Below, one piece after another: positions 51,958 to 61,971 of a stretch of 64,000 nt of DNA. The position numbers were made by a program, and so were the translations under genes. The DNA comes from Simmondsia chinensis. Lineage: Eukaryota > Streptophyta > Magnoliopsida > Caryophyllales > Simmondsiaceae. The notes under the pieces are model-generated. The model saw nothing but the letters and a program-made list of their open reading frames with translations. It did no database searches and had not been told where the DNA came from. Each line of letters begins with the position of its first letter. Position 1 is the first letter of the stretch. The stretch covers positions 19,156,005-19,220,004 of the forward strand of contig JAGTTD010000010.1 in assembly GCA_018398585.1 (NCBI GenBank). Reading direction: 5' to 3'.

Positions 51958-54620
51958 CTTGCAAGCCCACGAATCTTCGACAAGTTGCTCCCACCAAGAC
52001 TCACTTCCTTCTAGAGATGAGAAACTAGCCCATCTCTTGAGCTTCTTGTGTGGCCTGTTCTTACGCTTCATGGCTCTAGTTTTTGCTTACCTTTTTTATC
52101 ATCATGTTCAATAGATTATGGGCCACCGGTTTTTGTATCTTCTTGGCCCAAATCCTTTTCAATCGGATCTTTGACCATCTAAGAGTCAAGTTGAGCTCGC
52201 CTTTTCACTACCTTCTTGCGAGCAACTTCCTCTTCTGAGTTCGAGTAAGTTTGGAAGAGCCAACATTCTTGTGTCCAAAGTGGTTCTTCATCCAAACATT
52301 ACCAAAATGAACCCTTTATGGCTATTGACATGGTTATTCTGGTCTCTAGGTGGTATTTCAATCAAGTGGTACTTCGAATTTCTCCTGGGATGCCTATTTC
52401 TCATGCTTAACTGAGCCCTTGAAAAAGAATCTCTAGTGGGCTCTGAGGATGAGACTTTCCTTAAGGATGTTGCTGTTTTCTTAAAATATAACTCTAGTTT
52501 TTCATTTTAGACACGAATCTATAGCCACAGCTTCCACAAAGGGAATCAGTAAGCCCTATGAACTTACTCATTATCTACTTTCTAGTAGCAAAGACTGTCT
52601 GCAAATACAGACCGGTGGATTTCTCTTCTTCCTTCGAGAGAAGGATGGTTTCTTTTTCCAATTATTATTTTAAGAACCTTTTAAAGGTAGCATAGTCACA
52701 AGTTGGGTTCTCTTCTGTGAAGTGCCAACTGCAAAGCTCGTTTTCTAATTCAATAGAGGTCTTCGGAAGTATAAGTGCCCCTTGCTCTAACAGTCTTTCA
52801 AAAAAACCATTAGCCATAACCATTCTCTCCTTATCATCATTCATCCTGCGAGGACATTTAATGTCAGCCTCATTATTATAAACACCTTGAGGCTTGATTG
52901 CCTCCACGACATTTACTTGTACAGGAATCAGGAATGGGTCCTTATCAACACCCATTGGCCCTTCTTCAAGGAAGATAAGTTCACTTGCTTTAATGGCGTC
53001 CTGGACTACGTTTCTAAAGGTGACGGAGTTCTTTATTAAATGGGTGAAAGAATCATGCCATTTATAGTACAACTTCCCTTTTAATGAATTGGGTTCAAGT
53101 TTCCTGTGTTTCCATCTAACATTGAGTTTGTTGTTTGCCTTGAGCCAATCAAATATTATGTCAGCTCTTGAGAGTTTAAATGAGTACTTTCTCAAATCTT
53201 GGGATTAACTAGACTTCCTAGCCTTGACATCCTTTTTCAACTATAGATTATAGACTATGGAAGGTCCTTTGATGTATTCAGCAACTTCAAGGAGGGATTT
53301 CCTCCTCATCAATCAGTTTGTGCATGTAGGTTCCATATACATTATTTTTATTGAGGCTTTCTTCTTTTAAGACAGCCTCATATCTAGCGACACATTCTAA
53401 TAACTATAAAAGACTGATGAAATTTGATCCCCCAAATTTCTTCTTGAACTCAATATCCAAGCCATTTAAGGCCAATTTGGCATATTCAAATTCAAGGAGG
53501 GGCATTGTACATTTTAACCTAGCTCTCTTGAACCATTTGATATAGTCTTTTATAGATTCTGCATGATTTTTTCTCATTCAAGTTAGGTCTGACATAGAGG
53601 CACCCAATTCCATCCTAGGGAATTGGTCTTGAAATTGTCTGGCCATGTCATCCCAAATTGTGGATGGAATTAGATGGTAAGGTTATGTACCCTCGGAAGG
53701 CGGTGTCTGTTAGGGAGCTGGGGAGCAACCTAAATTTCAAATAAGGATTCTCAACCGCCTTTATGCAATGCAATTAAACCGTGCTAGATGCTCAAGAGCA
53801 AATACACTCCCCTCTCTTGAGAAGAGCGAAAACTTGGGGATCTTATACCCTCGAGGGAAGTCTAATCCCATTCAGTAATGTCAAGTTACACGACTTACAG
53901 TAAAGTGGTCTATCGACCCTTTAAAGACCTAGCCCATACATTTGTTCAATGAGGGTAGCCAATTGGTCTTGAAGAGGTTCAGTGCTTGATTACGCACCTG
54001 CCACTACCCCCCTCAGGGTTTTAGCATCTCTAGAAGCATTAGCAGGATACTCCTAGGCTCCCATGACAAAAGATGAGGGAAAGTGTGTTGCCCTGCATGT
54101 ATAGGGTCATTCCCTCCCTTGTCAATGTGGCCAACTTGTTGATTAGCAACTACGTATGGACCAACAAACCCTCAAGTCTGGGGCATGCCTAGAGCCAAAC
54201 CCACATTGACAGGCTGTTCAACCATTCTCGCTTATTCAATCCTCAGAGTAGAATCTTGAGGATGCAAGAAGTTAGACTACCCCTAGTATCATGCATGGTG
54301 GGAGGCCTAAGAGAAGGACATTGATCCCCAACTTTTGGTATACTATACTTGTCCACCAATTTCTAGGCTTTGATTAGGCCTCGAAATGGCCTATCCTGCA
54401 TGGGAAGTATTTGTGTGACCTTACCCCAAGTCTCAAGAGTGGGCATGTCCTAGACATTGCTGTTGAGGTCGCATGGAATCGAGGTTTGCCCTTGATTCAA
54501 ATGCCCAACAACTCCATAGGTTATGTTATCATTTCTCTGGCTTGGATCCATGCTATGACACCTGGATTAGCCATAGTTAGGTTTTCTATGCTTTCAGGAC
54601 CAATGTTAGTACCTTGATTC
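51958..54620 (-). pseudogene. fragment K: truncated Tat-type gag
   Basis: Minus strand, from high to low coordinates: LVDKYSIPKVGDQ (about 54360), GYKIPKFSLLKRGE (53850), LKFRLLPSSLTDTAFRGYIT and LPSNSIHN (53740-53660), WDDMARQFQDQFPRMELGAS (53655-53596), IKDYIKWFKRARLKC (53555-53511), LALNGLDIEFKKKFGG (53480-53430). Then 53195-52665, a 176-codon piece with KLYYKWHDSFTHLIKNSVTF (Cys/His-poor zinc-like region) and WHFTEENPTCDYATFKRFLK. The end (52430-51958) matches J's 14005-13540. Retrotransposon gag; many stops. It faces E's LTR end to end, so it is part of another, inverted copy. Confidence 0.75.
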
Positions 54621-55559
54621 ACTCGTAATTACGAACTCAAAGGAACATTACTGGGGTACCCAGTGGGAATTACAGCAAAAGGAATAGGCCTTAGTAGATT
54701 TCCAGCACCAAGATGAATTGCTGGTCTATTAAGTTGTTCTTGCATCTGATTTAATCGTTGCTCGAGTTTGTGTTCAAATTGGTCTTGCCTCAAGAGGAAT
54801 CTTTGCTCAAATGCTAATAACATTTCTTGCATTTGTTGCTGCCACACTGCTGGTTGATCAGAATTATCACCTGTAGTACTATTCATGGACATATTCACAG
54901 CAGCACTAGGTGTAGTTCCAACAACAAATTTTTTTGATCTGATCGTGTATGATCAATCTTGTAACAACAGCAGTTTGATTGCAATCAAAAGCAACACAAT
55001 TATATCTCGAAGCTATTCTTGCTTAGTTCAATCAGATCATGAAGCTTAATTGTTGCAGACTATGTTAACCTCAGCAAATAATCGAGCACCTCTGAGATTC
55101 AACTTCTGATCACTTAATCACAACTATATGCAAAGTTGTTTCTTGTTCAACTTCAGTCACTCTACCACATAAGATGCGGCAACGCCAAAAATCTCCCCAG
55201 GTTTTTTTTTTTTTTGCTAATTTCGTGCCATAAATCAATCAAATGGTACCTGAACTACAAGATTTGAGCTAAATTTGATCAGGTTGATCTTGTAGAAGTT
55301 CTTGCACTTCGATCGGCTAGGCTGAATTAAAATTCAACACCCGAACTTGTTTTTATTGATCTATTGAAACCAGCACCAAAAACTTGACATAATACAAACT
55401 CAATCTAGTTGAAGTAGATTCAACTAAATCAAATGCAAAGCATCTAAAGTCTTGAGCAGCTACAAAAAATCAAAACTAAATTTGTTCTTCATTTTTTTTT
55501 TACACAATTTTCTTGATCAAAAGCTTGATTTGGAATCAAATCAAGGCTCTGATACCAAT
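54621..55559 (-). pseudogene. fragment L: 5' end of a tRNA-Met-primed gypsy (gag N-terminus and leader)
   Basis: 54898-54629: MNMSMNSTTGDNSDQPAVWQ, then a Gln-rich helix (FEQRFLLRQDQFEHKLEQRL) and QLNRPAIHLGAG, the same arrangement as element C's gag front. 54899-55544 is the leader, with a T-run at about 55202-55214. Primer site at 55545-55559. Fused at its 3' side to fragment K. Confidence 0.7.
55545..55559 (-). other. fragment L primer-binding site, tRNA-Met type
   Basis: On the element strand ATTGGTATCAGAGCC. Confidence 0.88.
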
Positions 55560-55593
55560 TGTCAGGAATCAAGATCAATCTTTATTCATGACT
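55560..55593 (-). repeat. fragment L 5' LTR stub
   Basis: TGTCAGGAATCAAGATCAAT and TTTATTCATGAC resemble the LTR ends of A (TGTTATGATTCAAGATC...GAATCATAAC). Similarity stops soon after, so the LTR is truncated or of a different type beyond. Confidence 0.5.
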
Positions 55594-56389
55594 ACTTAGC
55601 ATTTCCTACCACAATCATGACAAACACTTACTTGATAAAACGCCCTGTATGTGCAAAATGCCTACTTTACCTTAAACGCCCACCTTACGTATCTCCCTGT
55701 ACTATGCAGCAAATAACTAAAGGATAGAATCAAACATGCTTATCCTTCAAGTCATACTTATCCACTACCCCCTTTCTCCTATAAAAGGAAAGGAAGAGAA
55801 AAAGAAAGGGGAGGCAAGTCTTCTTGGCTAAAAAACACCTCCCTCTTCCCCAACAACCCCTTCTCTGAAGCAATAATCATACCTTCTCTATATCATAAGG
55901 AAATATCAAGTTGGGCTTGTAGCAAGATCGTGCGTTCAGCTCATCCTTACGAATCCGACCTCAAACGTAACTTAAATATGATGAATAAGCACACTGACCA
56001 AATTCATCAGAAACATTTTGGAGGCTTTTGTGGGAAGAATCATAAGCTCATGTCTTGCTTGATGTTTCTTGTAAGATTCAAACATTTTTCATCTCAGTTG
56101 AGGTAATTTTCAGCATTTTTACAGTCCTTACTACATTTTTTTCTAATAAGAGCAAGCCAACTCAAGTAAAGTTAATCAAAAAAGCTCCCTAGTATTCTTG
56201 AACATGCAAAAAGATTTTCTAAAGTAAGCCATGTATTTTACCTCCTTTGACAACTTTTAATCATATCTTTGGCATATGTAAAAAGATTTCTTTAAGTAAG
56301 CCCTATATTTTACCTCTTTTAAGTCCTTTTAATCATATCTTTGGAATATATAAAGAGATTCGCTTGAATAAATCAAGTATTGTCATATT
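55594..56389. other. no gene recognised; promoter-like segment
   Basis: CTCCTATAAAAGGAAAGG at 55777-55794 is a good plus-strand TATA box, followed by a purine-rich and then CT-rich leader-like stretch (CACCTCCCTCTTCCCC). No ORF longer than about 60 codons with a family match follows. Two near-repeats of TTTTAATCATATCTTTGG occur at 56256 and 56327. It could be the U3/R part of a long LTR or a decayed promoter. Confidence 0.35.
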
Positions 56390-57270
56390 TTTTTCATCTC
56401 TTTCCCATATTTTGTTTGATCAAACACTTAAAAAATCATTATAGTTACATAGAACTCTTCAAGAGCATTATTTTGATAGGTAATTTGATTCGTAAATCTT
56501 CACAGATTAAATGTTATGCCCATTTTAAGTCACAAGGTCAAGTTATATAATTACTACGTAAACGCCTACTTCATCCTTTCACCTCTTTTTATGTTTTTCT
56601 TAGGTCAAAAACTTGAAAAATCATCATAATTACATATAACTCTTCAAGAGCTTCGTTTTGATAAGTAATTCAATATGTAACTCTTCACAGATTGCCCCGT
56701 TTTAAGTCAGAAGATCAAGTTATATAATCACTACATGGGTAAAACGCACACTATATCTTTTCACCTCGTTTTTATGATTTGTTTGGTCAAAAACTTAAAA
56801 ATCATCATAGAACTCTTCGATAGCTTCGTTGTGATAGGTAATTTGATCCGTAACTCTTCGTGGATTAAAAGTTATACCTGTTTTAAGTCACAAGGTCTAG
56901 TTATATAATTACTATGTGGATAAAACGCCCACTTCATCTTTTCATCTCTTTTTCATATTTTCATTGATCAAGAACTTCAAAATTCATCATAGTTATATAG
57001 AACTATTCAAGATCTTCATTTTGATTGGTGATTCAATATGTAACTCTTCATAGATTGAAAGTTATACTTGTTTTAAGTCACAAGATCAAGGTATAGAACC
57101 ATTACGCACGGAAAACACCCACCTCGTTCTTTATATATTTTGTTTGATTAAAAATTTGAAAAATCATCATACTTGCATAACAGAACTCTTCAAGAGATTC
57201 ATTTTGATATGTGATTTGACTCATAACTCATTATGAGTAAAAGTTATGGTCGTTTAAAGTTACAAGATAC
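56390..57270 (+). repeat. tandem array, about 180-bp period, ~5 units
   Basis: Repeated landmarks are 'TTTTAAGTCACAAGGTCAAG' at about 56523, 56699, 56879, 57070 and a weaker copy at 57254 (spacings 177, 180, 190, 183). Each is preceded by AACTCTTCAAGAGC, a GATAGGTAATTTGAT-like phrase and AAAACGCCCACTTC. Units are well diverged. The period is typical of plant satellite repeats, but only five units are present. Confidence 0.75.
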
Positions 57271-57309
57271 TTTATTATTATTATTTTTTTAAAGTAAGCT
57301 TTGACTCCA

Positions 57310-57430
57310 ATTGACCACCACCCATGACCACCATCAACGTCTCAACCACCACCCAAAACACCACAACCACCACCTAAAACACCATGACCACCACCCAAAA
57401 CACCACAATCACCAGGAAAACGACTCAATA
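57310..57430 (+). repeat. CCACCACCCAAAACACCA simple-repeat tract
   Basis: Low-complexity, made from ACCACCACC and CCCAAAACACCAC phrases repeated five or so times. No coding evidence. Confidence 0.6.
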
Positions 57431-57449
57431 ACCACCATTGGCACTGGCA

Positions 57450-57665
57450 TCCCATAACAGGGCGAATTCCACAACCCGGCAAATTCAGAACCCGGCGTTA
57501 TCTCTACGGGGTGAATTCTCTACCCAGCGTTATCCCTAGCGGGTAAATTCCACGAATCGGCGTTATTCTTACTGGGCGAATTCGATAACCCGGTGAATTC
57601 ACTTCCTTGTGTTATCCCTACCCAGCGAAATTCACAACCCGGCCGCATCCGTAAATCAGTGTTAT
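57450..57665 (+). repeat. short tandem array, about 34-47-bp period, GC-richer
   Basis: The phrase GGCGTTATCCCTACYGGGCG or variants occurs near 57494, 57528, 57562, 57609 and 57656, alternating with GAATTC-containing spacers and AACCCGG. Markedly less AT-rich than its surroundings. Confidence 0.65.
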
Positions 57666-57839
57666 CCTCCTACCATGCGACCACCACCATCCCAAGCAAC
57701 CACTGTCATTATCTCCGATAACCACCACTGCCGCAACGTTTGGAATTCCGACCACCATGGTGACGCTTCGTTTGCCACGCATGATGCTTTGTCTTCCACC
57801 ACCTAACATCGTGAGACCCTTTCTGTCCCCTAATTAGGT

Positions 57840-58920
57840 GAATGTTTGTTGCAATCTTAGTTTAATTCAACTATGAATGGATATTTTTAAAACAATCAAA
57901 GTTTACTTCAACCCTAAATGGGTCAATTTTCGTTACAATCTCATTTTACTTAACCGCTAAATGGGTTAATTTTCGTTACAATCTCAGTTTACTTCAACCC
58001 TAGATGGTTCAAGTTTCGTTACAATCTCAGTTTACTTCAACCCTAAATGGGTCAATTTTCATTACAATCTTAGTTTACTTCAACCCTAAATGGGTTAATT
58101 TTTATTACAATCTCAGTTTACTTCAACCCAATGTGGGTTAATTTTTGTCACATTCTCAGTTTACTTGAACCATAAGTGGGTCAATTTTTGTCGCAATTTT
58201 AGTTTAGTTCAACCCTGATTGAATCAATATTTTTTGCAATCTTTGTTCAATTTAACCCTAAATGGGTTAATTTTTCTTACAATATCAGTTTACTTCACCC
58301 CTAAATGGGTTAATTTTCGTTACAATCTCAGTTTACTTCAATCCTAAATGGGTCAATTTTAGCCACAATCTTAGTTTAGTTCGACCCTGATTGAACCAAA
58401 TTTCTTTTAGAATATTTGTTTAATTTAACCCTAAATAGATCAATTTTTGTTGCAATCTCATTCTACTTCAACCCTAAATAGGTCGATTTTCATTACAATC
58501 TCAGTTTACTTCAGCCCTAAATGGGTTAATTTTTGTTACAATCTTTGTTCAATTTAACCCCAAGTGGATCAATTTTCGTCACAATCTTAGTTTTATTCGA
58601 CCCTGATTGAACCAATTTTTGTTATGATCTTTGTTCAATTTAACCCTAACTGGGTCAATTTTCATTACAATCTCAGTTACTTCAACCCTAAATGGGTCAC
58701 TTTTTGTTACAATCATTGTTCAAATCAACCATAAGTGCGTCAAAGTTTACTCCAATCTTGATTAGTTACAATTCTCATTCAAGTTACCCTAACTGGATCA
58801 ATTTTTGTCATTATTTTACTTCAAGGCAACTCTATGTACGCCAATTTTTTATAATTCTTGTTCAACTTTCATATTAAATCAAATTCTGAGTAAATTAATT
58901 CTTGTTGCATCATTGGTTCA
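57840..58920 (+). repeat. 43-44-bp minisatellite with telomere-like heptamer, ~23 units
   Basis: The unit is close to TTTACTTCAACCCTAAATGG + GTCAATTTTCGTTACAATCT + CAG. Around a dozen units keep CCCTAAA, the plant telomere heptamer, within an imperfect palindrome AACCC-TAAAT-GGGTT. A variant unit with CCCTGATTGAACC recurs near 58218, 58388 and 58600, so there is some higher-order order. No ORF runs through it. Confidence 0.8.
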
Positions 58921-59279
58921 TTTGAATCCTAGTTGACTCACTAATTGTAGGAATTTCACTCTATTCGAATCTTGATTAAGTCAATCTCTATTCAATCAAC
59001 ATCTAAGGGAAGCAGTCTTTGTAGCAATTTCATTTTTATGGATTTTTAGCTGAATCAACCTTTGCTATGATTCCTAGTCTAGACAGATTGTACTTCAACA
59101 CACTTACTATGATTTCTAGTTCAACTAAACTATACTTCGCTATATTCTTACCCATAAATCGTCAAATTAACAATTGGACATGACAATTCTAACTTAGGGT
59201 ACGAAAGGAAAGAATTTATCGACCCTACCTTTAACGATTCCAGAATACACACTACTACGTAAAAGACCATTACCAACGC

Positions 59280-59940
59280 TTAAAAACCACTGCAAATGGA
59301 CTAAAACTGTTGCATTACATCTAATGCAACGGTTCCTGAACTGTCGCATATGCGGCCGTGGCATTAGCCTTTTGCAGCCGTTTTATGAACTATTGTTGTA
59401 GTTCACAAATGGTCGCATTTAGTTTACTAATGTAGAGGATTTTTGATCCTAATGCAGTGTTTCTTCTTTAAGCTAATGCAATGGTTTCTTTAATTTGATG
59501 CAATCGTTTCTTCAGCTAATGCAGTGGTTTATTAGTACTAATTCAACAGTTTTTTCAGCTAATGTAACAAGTTTTTAGCGCTAATGCAGTGGTTACAGAA
59601 CTGATGCTGCAGTTGTTTTCCAGCTAATGTAGTAGTTTCTTAAGAGCTAATGCAACTATTTTTTTGAACTAATGCAGCAATTTCTTAGAGCTACTGCTAC
59701 AACTTTTTAAGGTAATACAACATCTTTGATCTCTAATAATGCGATGTTCATTTAGCTATTGCAGTAATTCTATTTGGTAATGCAGTGGCTTGTTAAAGAT
59801 AATACAACATTTTTTTATGTTAATGTTACGGTTTTGAAGCTAATGCAATGGGTTTTTGAAGCTAATGCAACAGTTTTTTTAAGCTACATGCAATGATTTT
59901 GTGAAGCTAAAGTAGAGATTTTTATTAATGCACTTTAGAC
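59280..59940 (+). repeat. subterminal repeats of the CACTA end
   Basis: More than fifteen copies of AGCTAATGCAATGGTTTTT-like units, 25-35 bp apart, with both strands' forms (TTGCATTAGAT- and TAATGCAACGG-type) near 59310-59350. Subterminal repeats of this kind bind CACTA transposase. Confidence 0.65.
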
Positions 59941-60474
59941 ATATATTACAAGTAGTGATTGAACCGGCACCTATTACTACAATCCATAAGCATATGACAA
60001 CAATTTTTATCATATCCAAACATTCCAAAAATCTTGCCCGACAACATCAAAACTATTAATAGTCCAAACACAATTTACAATGTTAGTAATCCAAAAAAAC
60101 CACCTAATCAAAACATTGTTCCTAACCACAAAAATCTACATCCACAAAATATATTAAGCAAAGCCACAAAAGTGATCTACATCCACAAAAGTCTATAACC
60201 ACCAAGTCAATATCAAAACTGCACATTACATCCAACCAAATCAAGTACATTATTCACAACCACAAACTCCACACTAGGTTCCTTTACTAGCTGTGTGTCC
60301 ACCCACATTATCGCGATCCTCAGCACCCTAACAACAAAAACATATAAGATGTGCATAAGTTGCAATACTAGGCCGTTATACAACAAGGGAGATGTAGTAA
60401 CAATTAATTTTTGAGTTTTACATTGGAAAATATGATCACTTTTGAATTGAAACTAAAAAAATGCACTAACATAT

Positions 60475-60757
60475 CTCATTTCTAGCGCCTAATGAAGAAG
60501 CAACATTTTGAGTAGCACTATAACTATGTCTAGGTGATACTTATGCTAAGGTTTGAAGTATGTGGGGATCAAGATTGCTTAAATTTGGGATTACTAAGGC
60601 AAGCCTCAACTTGAATCTTCCCTTGGTAACAACCCTCCCAAATAGACGGATACAACCTGGATATTCATCACCTATGACTTCATCAAATGCATTTCTAGTT
60701 TGACTATTTTCTCCTCCCTCATAGTCAATCTTGGCTTGTTGTTACTCAACTTCTTTC
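60475..60757 (-). pseudogene. plant CACTA transposase (Transposase_24-like) C-terminal exon
   Basis: Minus strand reads QAKIDYEGGENSQTRNAFDE, VIGDEYPGCIRLFGRVVTKG, RFKLRLALVIPNLSNLDPHI. The 'F.EV.G....G..R..G' pattern is that at the C-terminus of Ptta/En/Spm transposases. A 5'-splice-like GTTAGT follows (about 60470), with an acceptor TTGTTAG before 60331 and a possible last exon at 60250-60330. In-frame stops at the start and in the second half. It would bind CACTA ends. Confidence 0.5.
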
Positions 60758-61842
60758 TACACCAAAAAGATGAAGTGAAAATTATAACCTTACAATATCA
60801 TGCCATAAGCCAATTTAATATAAAACCACTTAAGCAAATTTAGAAACATTAAGGAGCAATACAATAAATAATTCTATTTATTCTATGGCACTTAGGAGCA
60901 AAATTTTATGCAACCTAACTACATCATCTTGGATGACATTATGAATCGAGCAACAAAAGACATCCCTTTAACATTCTAGGATGAGCACTTCAAATCAATT
61001 AAACTCATAACAACAAAAAATTCATAATCAAATCTGAGCAAATGATGAAAATTAGCTTTGCTACAAACGAACTACTCAAAGATATCCAAAAACTTCCAGT
61101 TCTTATAACAAGCTAGCGTAGAAATCCAAAAGATGGGAGAGAAACTGCAAAAATTCAAACGAACAATTCCACTACGAGGGTCATTCATTGAGCATCCAGG
61201 ATTGCAAACATCAGGAATAATAATTCAAGCAAAGATCATTTGAGCAGTGAACCAATGAACCACGGAAAACAATAATGTTATTATTGATCCATATTACATA
61301 GTAAAAGCGAAGACCAACTATTAATGGAGACCAAGATTGCAAAGGTTTTATTTATTTATACCTTATATGGATAGTAAAAGCGAAAAAACTTACGATTTTC
61401 GCTATTGTAGGTTGAACAAGGTATCTATACTCTTTCATAGGGTTCCTCTTCCGTGTCTCAATCAATCATTTGCCCCGTGACAATTTCGTTTTGTTTGGAT
61501 CTTGTTGTGTCAATAAAAAAGGGTAATAGTTGAGCATATTGATAAACTATAAACAAAAACAATTACAAAATTGGGATGTAGAAAATAAAAATGGATATAT
61601 TTATAGTGATTACCAATCTATGAGTGATCCTTACAAACCTTCTTTTTCCCTGTAGTGTGCATATACTTTTGCTTCTTCCAATTGTGTGTGTTGATTTCAG
61701 CAATTCTCAAGATTTATAAACATTGTGCGTATAATTATCAACGAACCCTCGTAAAATTCTTGTCAAGGTTTTGTGGCATTGCCCTACAAAGTATAGGCTT
61801 TAGATGTTGTATCTCTGTGCAAAAACGGTTATAAGGGCTATG
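60758..61842. other. AT-rich, no gene recognised
   Basis: Probably introns and decayed coding sequence of the CACTA element. A short readable minus-strand piece near 61490-61400 has no identifiable motif. Confidence 0.35.
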
Positions 61843-61971
61843 TTATTGTTTTCTGTTGCCTTTGCCTTTAGCCTTAGTTGAGAATTGTTCAATAAGAACG
61901 GCATTCCACTGCAAGTCAAATTCCTCAATCCACTGAAGTATATACATCCAACTTGTATCTCCCTCTTCCAT
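61843..61971 (-). other. small ORF or exon of unknown role
   Basis: ATG at 61971 gives 42 residues, MEEGDTSWMYILQWIEEFDL then QWNAVLIEQFSTKAKGKGNR, ending in a basic tail. Base composition is less AT-rich than its surroundings. It may be the first exon of the CACTA-encoded gene or a stray fragment. No family recognised. Confidence 0.3.

Noticed and set aside
57609..57809. ORFs on both strands in the His/Thr/Gly-rich segment
   Set aside because: They arise from the ACC/CCA-rich simple repeats.
57840..58920. Regular ~43-bp direct repeats that might suggest a CRISPR-like array
   Set aside because: The whole unit repeats with gradual divergence and there are no unique spacers; the context is a plant genome.
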